A DNA stretch of 64,000 nt from positions 434,001-498,000 of the forward strand of contig NZ_JADLQN010000003.1 of assembly GCF_015477835.1 (NCBI RefSeq). The letters run 5' to 3'. The position numbers and the translations under genes were made by a program. The DNA comes from Nocardia higoensis. GTDB taxonomy: Bacteria; Actinomycetota; Actinomycetes; Mycobacteriales; Mycobacteriaceae. This document shows, in pieces, positions 15,740-22,670 of the stretch (position 1 is the first letter of the stretch; every line of letters begins with the position of its first letter). The notes beneath the pieces are model-generated. The model did not search any database. It was not told the DNA's origin and saw only the letters and a program-made list of their open reading frames with translations.

Positions 15740-15808
15740 GCGGGCCTCGGCGAAGGGGGGGAGTTAGCCGAGGCCCGCGTAAGGTCGGCCCGGGGGGGAG
15801 GGGCCGAC
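15740..15808 (+). terminator. Double hairpin terminator
   Basis: GCGGGCCTCGGC (15740-15751) pairs with GCCGAGGCCCGC (15767-15778); then GTCGGCCC (15784-15791) pairs with GGGCCGAC (15801-15808). Both loops are G-runs. Probable strong terminator without a T tract. Confidence 0.7.
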
Positions 15809-16234
15809 GCCAACGATCCTACGCGATAAGCGGCTGATTGTGTGCGCGGCACGGCGGCAATTTCGCCCACATTCTCGACGTGTCCAGCCGCGGGTCGACG
15901 CCGGCTTTCCGCCGCTGCCTGTCCGGTACGGTGCCCGGCCGACCGGCCGTGGCATTCGCCCGGTTACGTCCGATTCCGTGATCGCGACCGATCGCCCCGA
16001 AGACGCATGAGCCCGCGCCGCCGATCTCCACGGCCGAACATGTCGTACCCCGGTGCCAGGATGGCGCGATGGCGATCGAAAGTCATGGGAGGCCGGTGTG
16101 ACAACAGATCCGAGAGCTGCCGCGGCAGGCGCGAAAAATGGGCTGCGGTGGGCGGGCGACGGGCCGATACTGGCACCGGCGTGCAACGGGCGCCGAGAAT
16201 CGCAGAACGAGCAATCGTCTACGTCAGGAGAATC
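15809..16234. other. Gap upstream of the ABC exporter
   Basis: About 425 bases between the double hairpin and the exporter ATPase. The exporter frame is open through it from 15842, but the translation does not look like protein of this family. Nothing else recognised; it presumably holds the exporter promoter. Confidence 0.4.
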
Positions 16235-17227
16235 ATGCCCGACGCAATAGTCGCCGAGGGGCTGGTCAAGCGTTACGGCCGTTTGGTCGCCCTCGACGGC
16301 CTCGACCTGAGGGTGCCGGAGGGCACCGTGACCGCCCTGCTCGGGCCCAACGGCGCGGGGAAGACCACCACCGTCCGCGTGCTCACCACGCTGCTCATCC
16401 CCGACGCGGGTCGCGCCACCGTCGCGGGTATCGACGTACTGCGTAATCCGCAGGCGCTGCGCTCCCGGATCGGTGCCTCCGGGCAGTACTCCGCGGTGGA
16501 CGAATACCTCACCGGGTTCGAGAACCTGGAGATGGTGGGGCGGCTCTACCACCTGGGCGTCAAACGCAGCAAGGAACGCGCGCGCGAACTGCTGGAGCGG
16601 TTCCGGCTCACCGACGCCGCCGACCGACCGGTGCGCGGCTACTCCGGCGGTATGCGACGCAGGCTCGACCTGGCGGGCGCGCTGGTGGCCAACCCGCCGG
16701 TGCTCTTCCTCGACGAACCGACCACCGGCCTGGATCCGCGGGCGCGACTGGATCTGTGGGACGTGATCGAGGAACTGGTCGCGGGCGGCACCACGCTGCT
16801 GCTCACCACCCAGTACATGGACGAAGCCGATCGGCTGGCCGACGCCATCGCGGTGATCGACCACGGCACGGTCATCGCGCGCGGCACCGCGGACGAGCTC
16901 AAGACCATGGTCGGCGGCGACCGCATCGAACTGACCGTGGAATCGGCCGATGTGCTGCCCGCGGCCGAGCGCGTGCTGAAGCCGTTGGCAGACGGCGACA
17001 TCCACCTCGAGCCGGGCCTGCGGCGCATCATCGTGCCGGTCAGCAACGGCTCGCAGGCGCTGGTCGACGCCGTCGGTCTGCTCGGCGGCGCGGGTGTGCA
17101 GATCCATGACGTCGGATTGCGCAGACCCTCGCTCGATGACGTATTCCTCACCCTCACCGGCCACGAGGCCGAAGAACGCCCGTCCGGTCCGGGCGTGAGC
17201 GAAGCGACGGAAGGGATCTCTCGATGA
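16235..17227 (+). CDS. ABC exporter ATP-binding subunit, DrrA type
   Basis: 330-residue nucleotide-binding subunit. Walker A GPNGAGKTTT (about residue 34), Q-loop region GQYSAVDEYLTG, signature YSGGMRRRLDLA, Walker B VLFLDEPTTGLD, and the H-loop position occupied by Gln in TTQYMDEAD, as is common in DrrA proteins. A C-terminal DUF4162-like extension ends in RPSLDDVFLTLTG. DrrAB systems export drugs or lipids; the substrate here is unknown. ATG 16235 follows AGGAGA. It overlaps the permease start by 4 bases (ATGA). Confidence 0.92.
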   Translation: MPDAIVAEGLVKRYGRLVALDGLDLRVPEGTVTALLGPNGAGKTTTVRVLTTLLIPDAGRATVAGIDVLRNPQALRSRIGASGQYSAVDEYLTGFENLEMVGRLYHLGVKRSKERARELLERFRLTDAADRPVRGYSGGMRRRLDLAGALVANPPVLFLDEPTTGLDPRARLDLWDVIEELVAGGTTLLLTTQYMDEADRLADAIAVIDHGTVIARGTADELKTMVGGDRIELTVESADVLPAAERVLKPLADGDIHLEPGLRRIIVPVSNGSQALVDAVGLLGGAGVQIHDVGLRRPSLDDVFLTLTGHEAEERPSGPGVSEATEGISR

Positions 17228-18081
17228 CCTCGGTACCGACAGCGTTCGACCCCGCGGCGGAACCGGGCCTGGCCGACCGGATCGCCATGGTCGTCACCGA
17301 CAGCATCACGGTCACCAAACGCAATGTCATCAAGATCAAGCGTGTACCCGATGTCCTGATCTTCTCGACGCTCTCGCCGATCATGTTCGTGCTGCTGTTC
17401 GCCTACGTGTTCGGCACCGCCATCCAGGTGCCCGGGCTCGAGGGCGGCTACCGCGAGTTCCTGATCGCGGGCATCTTCGCCCAGACCGTCGTGTTCGGCG
17501 CGTCCTTCACCGGCGCGAGCCTGGCGGAGGACATGCAGAAAGGCATCATCGATCGGTTCCGTTCGCTGCCGATGGCGCCGGTGGCGGTGCTGATCGGCCG
17601 GACCGTCAGCGATGTGGTGATCAACATCGTCAGTCTGACGGTCATGTCGGTGACGGGTCTGCTGGTCGGCTGGCGCATCCGCGGATCGTTCCTGGACGCG
17701 GTGCTGGCGTACCTGTTGCTGTTGCTGTTCGCCTACGCGCTGTCCTGGGTCATGGCCGTGGTCGGCCTGTTGGTCCGCTCGCCGGAGGTGTTCAACAATG
17801 CCAGCTTCATGGTGATGTTCCCGCTGACCTTCCTGGCCAACACCTTCGTCCCGATCGAGGATCTGCCCTCGGTGCTGAAGGTGTTCGCGGAGTGGAACCC
17901 GGTCTCGGCGGTGGTGGCCGCGACCCGCGAGCTGTTCGGCAACACCGGCGGGCTCGCACCGCAGTCCGACGCGTGGTCGATGCAGCATCCGATCGCGACC
18001 ACGCTGATCTGGGTGGTCGTGATCCTGGTGGTGTTCGTGCCACTGGCCCTGCGGCAGTACAAGCGGACCGTCAGCCGCTGA
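17224..18081 (+). CDS. ABC-2 family permease, DrrB type
   Basis: 285 residues with about six membrane segments, starting near residue 45 (DVLIFSTLSPIMFVLLFAYVFG) and ending at VVVILVVFVPLAL. It carries the ABC-2 motif around GIIDRFRSLPMAPVAVLIGRT, the amphipathic segment that contacts the ATPase. The ATGA overlap with the ATPase gene indicates translational coupling. Together they form a half-transporter pair of the doxorubicin-resistance type. Confidence 0.92.
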   Translation: MTSVPTAFDPAAEPGLADRIAMVVTDSITVTKRNVIKIKRVPDVLIFSTLSPIMFVLLFAYVFGTAIQVPGLEGGYREFLIAGIFAQTVVFGASFTGASLAEDMQKGIIDRFRSLPMAPVAVLIGRTVSDVVINIVSLTVMSVTGLLVGWRIRGSFLDAVLAYLLLLLFAYALSWVMAVVGLLVRSPEVFNNASFMVMFPLTFLANTFVPIEDLPSVLKVFAEWNPVSAVVAATRELFGNTGGLAPQSDAWSMQHPIATTLIWVVVILVVFVPLALRQYKRTVSR

Positions 18082-18117
18082 GCGGGCCGTCGGCTGGGGA
18101 CGTGCGGCGGCGCCGGC

Positions 18118-18309
18118 TCAGTGCGCGGCGCCGTCGGCCGAGGGGAGGTCTCGGGTGTAGCCGATACGCGGGGGCTCGGGGGCGGGTTCCGGTGGCACCG
18201 GTCGCTTGCTGCGCACGATCCAGGCCGCGCCGCCCGCCGCGCCGAGCAGGGCAGCGGCGATGAGCCGGTTACGGGAATTAGGGGAGAGGATCGAGGGCCT
18301 CGTGGTCAT
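18118..18309 (-). CDS. Small membrane protein, hypothetical
   Basis: 63 residues from the ATG at 18309 (an in-frame ATG at 18327 would add six). One membrane helix (LIAAALLGAAGGAAWIVRS, residues 14-32) and a Pro/Glu-rich tail. Third codon positions are strongly G/C, like true genes here. No family recognised. GAGAGT, a poor -10, lies 6 bases before the start. Convergent with the permease gene and divergent from the rhomboid gene. Confidence 0.5.
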   Translation of the reverse strand: MTTRPSILSPNSRNRLIAAALLGAAGGAAWIVRSKRPVPPEPAPEPPRIGYTRDLPSADGAAH

Positions 18310-18403
18310 CGGTCCACTCTCGCACAACGCGGCACATGATGCAGAAAGCCCTGGTGGATGCCGAGCCGGGCAGCGGTCAACGGGCCGATTGTCCGAATCT
18401 GAT

Positions 18404-18409
18404 TAGCAT
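18404..18409 (+). promoter_or_regulatory. -10 box for leaderless rhomboid transcript (candidate)
   Basis: TAGCAT ends 7 bases before GTG 18417. Confidence 0.5.
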
Positions 18410-18416
18410 GGCGAGG

Positions 18417-19289
18417 GTGATGAGTGCTCACCCGTACGCGCCGACCTGCGTCCGACACCCCGATCGCGCGACCGGCCTGTCGTGCACGCGCTGTGGGCGG
18501 CCTGCGTGCCCGGAGTGCCTGCGGCCCGCGGCCGTCGGTCAGCATTGCGTGGATTGCGTGCGAGAAGGGCAGGCGCAGATCCGCCCGGTGCGGACGGTGG
18601 CGGGTGCGCCGGTCACGCAGACCGCGACCCCTTATGTCACCTACGGTCTGATCGCGGTGAATCTGGTGTTCTACGCCATCACCGTGCTGCAGTCGGGCAG
18701 CCTGATGGAGAACTACCGCTCCTCGCTGTTCTTACGGCTGGCGCTGATCCCGTCTCTGGTCGCCGACGGGGAGTGGATCCGGTTGCTGGGGGCGGGCTTC
18801 CTGCACTGGGGGCCGTTGCATCTGGCGCTCAATATGTTCGCGCTCTACGTGATCGGTATTCAGATCGAACCGGTCCTGGGCCGCTGGCGCCTGCTGTCGC
18901 TCTACCTGGTCTCGCTGATCGGCGGATCTGCCGCGGGCATGCTGTTGGAGGCGCCGAACTCGATCGGGGCAGGCGCGTCCGGCGCGGTCTACGGCATGTT
19001 CGGCATGATCGCGGTGGTGATGTTCCGGTTGCGGATGAACCCCACACAGATCTTGGTCGTCATCGGCATCAATGTGTTCCTCAGCCTGAGCCTGCCGGGT
19101 ATTTCGCTGTGGGTGCACCTCGGCGGCCTGGTGGCGGGCACGCTGGCCACGATCGGCGTGCTGTTCCTGCCGGAGTGGCTGCGGGTACGCGACGCCACGA
19201 CCGCGCGGCAGATCGGCTGGGCATCGATCGCCGCGGTCGCGGCGGCCTCCATCGTCGTCACTCTGGTGGCGACTGCGCTGCTGAGCTGA
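18417..19289 (+). CDS. Rhomboid family intramembrane serine protease
   Basis: 290 residues. The N-terminus is a B-box-like zinc finger (CVRHP..CTRCGRPACPEC..HCVDC, about residues 12-48), then the rhomboid core with HWGPLHLALNMFAL, catalytic Ser in GAGASGAVYGMFG, and catalytic His in WVHLGGLVAG, spread over six or seven helices. Rhomboids cleave within membrane helices; no substrate is known for this one. GTG 18417 is chosen because TAGCAT lies 7 bases upstream; ATG 18420 is the alternative, while an upstream ATG at 18336 would add residues unlike the family. Confidence 0.92.
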   Translation: MMSAHPYAPTCVRHPDRATGLSCTRCGRPACPECLRPAAVGQHCVDCVREGQAQIRPVRTVAGAPVTQTATPYVTYGLIAVNLVFYAITVLQSGSLMENYRSSLFLRLALIPSLVADGEWIRLLGAGFLHWGPLHLALNMFALYVIGIQIEPVLGRWRLLSLYLVSLIGGSAAGMLLEAPNSIGAGASGAVYGMFGMIAVVMFRLRMNPTQILVVIGINVFLSLSLPGISLWVHLGGLVAGTLATIGVLFLPEWLRVRDATTARQIGWASIAAVAAASIVVTLVATALLS

Positions 19290-19320
19290 CCGGCAGTGGG
19301 CGATTGCTCCAGAAGGTGAT

Positions 19321-19336
19321 TGCTTCACGTGAAACG
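19321..19336. promoter_or_regulatory. parS: parS-like ParB site
   Basis: TGCTTCACGTGAAACG matches 14 of 16 positions of the parS consensus TGTTTCACGTGAAACA. It sits between convergent genes about 17 kb from oriC. The left half also forms a longer inverted repeat GCTTCACG/CGTGAAGC (19322-19347), so a bidirectional terminator is an alternative reading. Confidence 0.65.
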
Positions 19337-19357
19337 TCGCGTGAAGCGGCTGCGCCG

Positions 19358-19825
19358 TCAGTCGCGCAGGAAGGCGAGGCGGTGCACCACCAGCGCCTCG
19401 AACACGTTCTCGGGGTTGGTGCCGAGATCCCAGCGGCCGAAGATGAGCAATCGGTCGCCATCGCCGTGGCGGACGTCGATCTCCAGCATCGGGGTGCGGC
19501 GGCCGAGCCTGCGGTAGCTCACGATCCGGGCCCGGGTCAGCTCGTCGGGGCGGTACTCGGTCGGGCCCAGCAAGCTGCGCACGATCAGGCGAGGTTCGGC
19601 GCCGGGGCGGACTTCCAGGCGGGGGCGTTGCCGGACGCCGAGCGCGGTGAGTCCGAGCAGGCCCGCCGCGGCCACGCCCACGATCAGCTTGCTCGGCGCG
19701 TCACCGGCGAAGAAGGCGGCGATCGCCAGCACCGCACCGCCGATCCCGACGGCGACGAGGGCCGGGGTGGGGGTGGACCAGGTGAGGCGAGACGCCGATT
19801 CCGGGTTCATCGATTCCGGGTTCAC
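19358..19825 (-). CDS. PH-domain membrane protein (Rv0010c-like)
   Basis: 155 residues. Two membrane helices (about residues 22-41 and 45-63) are followed by a cytoplasmic bacterial PH-like domain (RLIVRSLLGPTEYRPDEL to the end). Position downstream of crgA on the same strand matches mycobacterial Rv0010c. The start is uncertain: a GTG at 19825 gives MNPES twice in tandem, encoded by a 15-bp duplication, and the second Met (ATG 19810) is an equally good start. Function unknown. Confidence 0.8.
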   Translation of the reverse strand: MNPESMNPESASRLTWSTPTPALVAVGIGGAVLAIAAFFAGDAPSKLIVGVAAAGLLGLTALGVRQRPRLEVRPGAEPRLIVRSLLGPTEYRPDELTRARIVSYRRLGRRTPMLEIDVRHGDGDRLLIFGRWDLGTNPENVFEALVVHRLAFLRD

Positions 19826-19852
19826 GTGGCGCTGTCCCCATTCATCCTCGAG

Positions 19853-19876
19853 TTGTCCACAGGCTCATCCACAGGG
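19853..19876. promoter_or_regulatory. Pair of DnaA-box-like sites
   Basis: TTGTCCACAGG (19853-19863) is followed at once by a second CATCCACAGG. It lies between crgA and the PH-domain gene, about 500 bases from the parS-like site. Confidence 0.5.
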
Positions 19877-19930
19877 TGTGCATGAATGACACGTGTGTAA
19901 TTAACCGACCTCGGCGATAAGAGGCGCTGG

Positions 19931-20194
19931 TCAGCGCCAGCGCATGGTCATGATGAGACCGACCACCATGAGGCCGAAGCCGATCAGGAAGTTCCACGCG
20001 TTGAGGTCGTTCATCCAGCTGATCTGCTCGGCGGCCAGGTAGTACACCAGCAGCCAGAGCAGCCCGGCGAGCATGAAACCGAGCATGATCGCGACGTACC
20101 AGACCGGCGACGGGCCCGCTTTGACCTTCACCGGGGTACGGCTGGCGGGGTTGATCGAGTAATCGGCCTTCTTGCGGACCTTCGACTTCGGCAT
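19931..20194 (-). CDS. crgA: Cell division protein CrgA
   Basis: 87-residue septal membrane protein. It starts MPKSKVRKKADYSINPASRTP, has a basic N-terminus and two membrane helices (about 31-50 and 67-85). CrgA helps assemble the divisome and recruits FtsI and PBPs in mycobacteria and delays septation in Streptomyces. GAGGATG precedes the ATG. It lies in the conserved crgA-trpG-pknB neighbourhood, but the DUF881 gene that usually lies beside it is absent. Confidence 0.96.
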   Translation of the reverse strand: MPKSKVRKKADYSINPASRTPVKVKAGPSPVWYVAIMLGFMLAGLLWLLVYYLAAEQISWMNDLNAWNFLIGFGLMVVGLIMTMRWR

Positions 20195-20289
20195 GACATC
20201 CTCGGTATCGGCGTACGGTGGACCGGAGGGCGGTCGCTGTCCAGGCTATCCCAACAGGTAATCGATGGGGCACCCCGGCGAACCTGCAC

Positions 20290-20295
20290 TAATGT
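20290..20295 (+). promoter_or_regulatory. -10 box for leaderless trpG/pabA transcript (candidate)
   Basis: TAATGT ends 7 bases before ATG 20303; no ribosome site is visible. Confidence 0.55.
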
Positions 20296-20302
20296 CGATG
20301 CC

Positions 20303-20947
20303 ATGCGTGTTCTGGTCGTCGACAACTACGACAGCTTCGTGTTCAACCTGGTGCAGTACCTCGGCCAGCTGGGAGCCGAGGTCGTCGTCTGGCGCAACGA
20401 CGATCCCCGGCTCGCCGATGCCGGAGCCGTGACCGCCGAATTCGACGGCATTCTCATCAGCCCGGGCCCCGGCACCCCCGACCGTGCGGGCGCCAGCATC
20501 GATCTGGTGCGTGCCTGCGCGACAACCGGGACCCCCTTGCTCGGCGTGTGCCTGGGACACCAGGCCATCGGCGAGGCATTCGGAGCCACCGTCACCCGCG
20601 CTCCCGAACTCCTGCACGGCAAGACCAGCTCGGTCTTCCATATCGGCGCCGGCGTGCTGGCCGGGCTTCCCGACCCGTTCACCGCCACCAGGTACCACTC
20701 GCTGACCGTGCTCGAAGACACCCTGCCCACCGAGATCGAGGTGCTCGGACGCACCGAATCCGGTGTGGTGATGGCGATGCGCCACCGTGAACTGCCGATC
20801 CACGGCGTCCAGTTCCATCCGGAGTCGGTGCTCACCCAGGGTGGGCACCGAATGCTGGCGAACTGGCTGGGCGTGTGCGGCGAGCGGCCGGCCGAGGGGT
20901 TGGTGGAGCAGCTGGAGGCGGAGGTCGCGTCGCTGGTGCTGCGGTGA
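20303..20947 (+). CDS. trpG: Anthranilate / aminodeoxychorismate synthase glutaminase subunit
   Basis: 214-residue class I glutamine amidotransferase that supplies ammonia to a chorismate-using partner. Motifs: DNYDSFVFNL at the N-terminus, SPGPGTPD oxyanion strand, GVCLGHQAI with the catalytic Cys, and HGVQFHPESV with His and Glu. The same position holds trpG (pabA) upstream of pknB in mycobacteria. The chorismate-binding partner is not in the window, so whether it serves tryptophan, folate or both cannot be told. It is translationally coupled (GTGA overlap) to the RibD-like gene. Confidence 0.93.
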   Translation: MRVLVVDNYDSFVFNLVQYLGQLGAEVVVWRNDDPRLADAGAVTAEFDGILISPGPGTPDRAGASIDLVRACATTGTPLLGVCLGHQAIGEAFGATVTRAPELLHGKTSSVFHIGAGVLAGLPDPFTATRYHSLTVLEDTLPTEIEVLGRTESGVVMAMRHRELPIHGVQFHPESVLTQGGHRMLANWLGVCGERPAEGLVEQLEAEVASLVLR

Positions 20948-22071
20948 GCGCACCCGCCCGGCCGTATGTGCTGCTCTCGGCCGCGATGAGCCTTGACGGC
21001 TACCTCGACGACGACAGCCCGCACCGTCTGCTGCTCTCCGACGCCGCGGATTTCGACCGTGTCGATCGACTTCGCGCGGAATCCGACGCGATCATGGTCG
21101 GCGCCCAGACCCTGCGTTCGGACAATCCACGATTGCTCGTGGCCGACGAGTCCCGCAGGCGCGCTCGGCTCGCGGCGGGCAGAACGGAATTCCCGGCGAA
21201 GGTCACCGTCACCGCGAGCGGCAGGCTGGATCCGCGGCTGCGGGTGTGGCGCGAGGGCGGGGTGAAACTCGTCTACACCACCGAGGCGGGCGCCGCGGCG
21301 ATCGGTGATTCGCTGTCCGGGCTGGCCGAGGTGATCGTGCTGGGCCCGCGGGTCGATCTCGGCGCGCTGCTCGACGACCTGGGCGCGCGCGGAATCGAAA
21401 GATTGATGGTGGAGGGCGGGACCAGGATCCACACCGCGTTCCTGGCCGGTGATCTCGCCGACGAACTGCGCTTGGCCGTCGCGCCGCTGCTCGTGGGAGC
21501 TGCGAACGCGCCGCGGTTCGTGGATCCGGCCGCCTTTCCCGAGCGACGGTCGGTACTGGCCGATATCACCCGCGTCGGCGATATGGCGGTGCTGCGATAT
21601 CTGCTGCGTGCGGAATCCGTCGCCGATCGGGACCGGAGGTTTCTGCGCCGGGCGATCGAGCTGGCCGAGGCGTGCCCGCCCAGCCCGACGGCCTTCTCGG
21701 TGGGCGCGGTGATCGTCGCCGACGGTGTGGAGATCGCCACCGGATACTCCCGCGAGACCGACGAGAAGGTACACGCCGAGGAGTCGGCGCTGGGCAAACT
21801 CGATCCGGCCGATCCGCGCCTGGCGCGGGCCACCATCTACAGCACACTGGAACCGTGCTCGCAGCGCGCGACCGCGAGCCGGCTTCCGTGCGCCGACCGC
21901 ATTCTGGCTGCGGGTATCGGCCGGGCGGTCATCGCCTGGCGTGAGCCCGCGACCTTCGTCGGCAATTGCGTCGGTGTGGAGAAACTGCGGGACAACGGCG
22001 TCGAGGTGGTCGAGATCCCCGAGCTGGCCGAGGCGGCGATGGCGATGAATCGCCACCTCGACCTGGGTTGA
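20944..22071 (+). CDS. RibD-like bifunctional protein with swapped domains (reductase then deaminase)
   Basis: 375 residues. Residues ~6-225 are a RibD_C / dihydrofolate-reductase-like domain (SAAMSLDGYLDD, DAIMVGAQTLRSDNPRL, RLMVEGGTRIHTAFL). Residues ~230-375 are a CMP/dCMP-type zinc deaminase domain with HAEES and TLEPCSQRATASRLPCADRI, providing His, Cys and Cys ligands. In riboflavin RibD the deaminase comes first and the Cys pair is PCSxxGxTPPC; here the order is reversed and the inter-Cys loop has 10 residues instead of 8. The reaction is probably pyrimidine deamination plus reduction, but the substrate is unknown. The GTG start overlaps the trpG stop. Confidence 0.85.
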   Translation: MSAPARPYVLLSAAMSLDGYLDDDSPHRLLLSDAADFDRVDRLRAESDAIMVGAQTLRSDNPRLLVADESRRRARLAAGRTEFPAKVTVTASGRLDPRLRVWREGGVKLVYTTEAGAAAIGDSLSGLAEVIVLGPRVDLGALLDDLGARGIERLMVEGGTRIHTAFLAGDLADELRLAVAPLLVGAANAPRFVDPAAFPERRSVLADITRVGDMAVLRYLLRAESVADRDRRFLRRAIELAEACPPSPTAFSVGAVIVADGVEIATGYSRETDEKVHAEESALGKLDPADPRLARATIYSTLEPCSQRATASRLPCADRILAAGIGRAVIAWREPATFVGNCVGVEKLRDNGVEVVEIPELAEAAMAMNRHLDLG

Positions 22072-22098
22072 CCGGCTGCGGAGAGCGGATCGGAGCGG

Positions 22099-22518
22099 CT
22101 ACGGCCTGCCGTAGACCGCGGTGACGAATTCGCCGAGCTGGTTGTCGTCGAGATTCCTGGCCAGGTCAGCCTCGCTGATCATGCCGACCAGCCGCTTGTT
22201 GTCGATCACGGGCATCCGCTTGACTTGATGATTCTCCATCGCGTCGAGCACGTCCTCGACATCGGCGTCGGCCGAGACCCAGCGCGGTGTCGCCTCACAC
22301 AGCGCCGAGGCGTGCGTCTCGGCGGGCGAGCCGCCGCGAGCCACGCACTTCAGCACGATGTCGCGGTCGGTGATGATGCCGCACATCCGCTCGTTCTCGT
22401 CGGCCACGACGAGCGAGCCGACGTTGAGCTCGGCCATGAGCTGGGCCGCGTGTTCAACGGTGTCGTTCTTGGAGATCCACTGTGCGCCGGGCTTCATGAT
22501 GTCCCTGGCTGTGGTCAT
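22099..22518 (-). CDS. Tandem CBS-domain protein, Hrp1-like
   Basis: 139 residues made of two CBS domains (about 8-60 and 75-130). It begins MTTARDIM and contains TDRDIVLK and HQVKRMPVIDNKRLVGMISEADLA, very like mycobacterial Hrp1 (Rv2626c), a hypoxia-induced protein. CBS pairs bind adenosine-type ligands; none is known here. AGAGGAG lies upstream. No dormancy (DosR) palindrome was seen; instead GGTCTTC/GAAGACC (22559-22581) forms an inverted repeat before the gene. Convergent with the RibD-like gene. Confidence 0.85.
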   Translation of the reverse strand: MTTARDIMKPGAQWISKNDTVEHAAQLMAELNVGSLVVADENERMCGIITDRDIVLKCVARGGSPAETHASALCEATPRWVSADADVEDVLDAMENHQVKRMPVIDNKRLVGMISEADLARNLDDNQLGEFVTAVYGRP

Positions 22519-22670
22519 GGGTTCATCTCCTCTTCCCTGCGGGGGTGTTGGTCCGGACGGTCTTCTCGTCCGACGAAGACCTGCCCATTCTCACGCCGCG
22601 GCCACCCGATCGCGCCCGTCATTCGGGTAACGATCGGGTGGCCGGGCCGAGCGAGGAGAGGGCCGAGCGA

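Noticed and set aside
22519..22670. A dormancy-regulon (DosR) box upstream of the Hrp1-like gene
   Set aside because: Searched for the GGGACT-type palindrome and found only the unrelated GGTCTTC/GAAGACC repeat.
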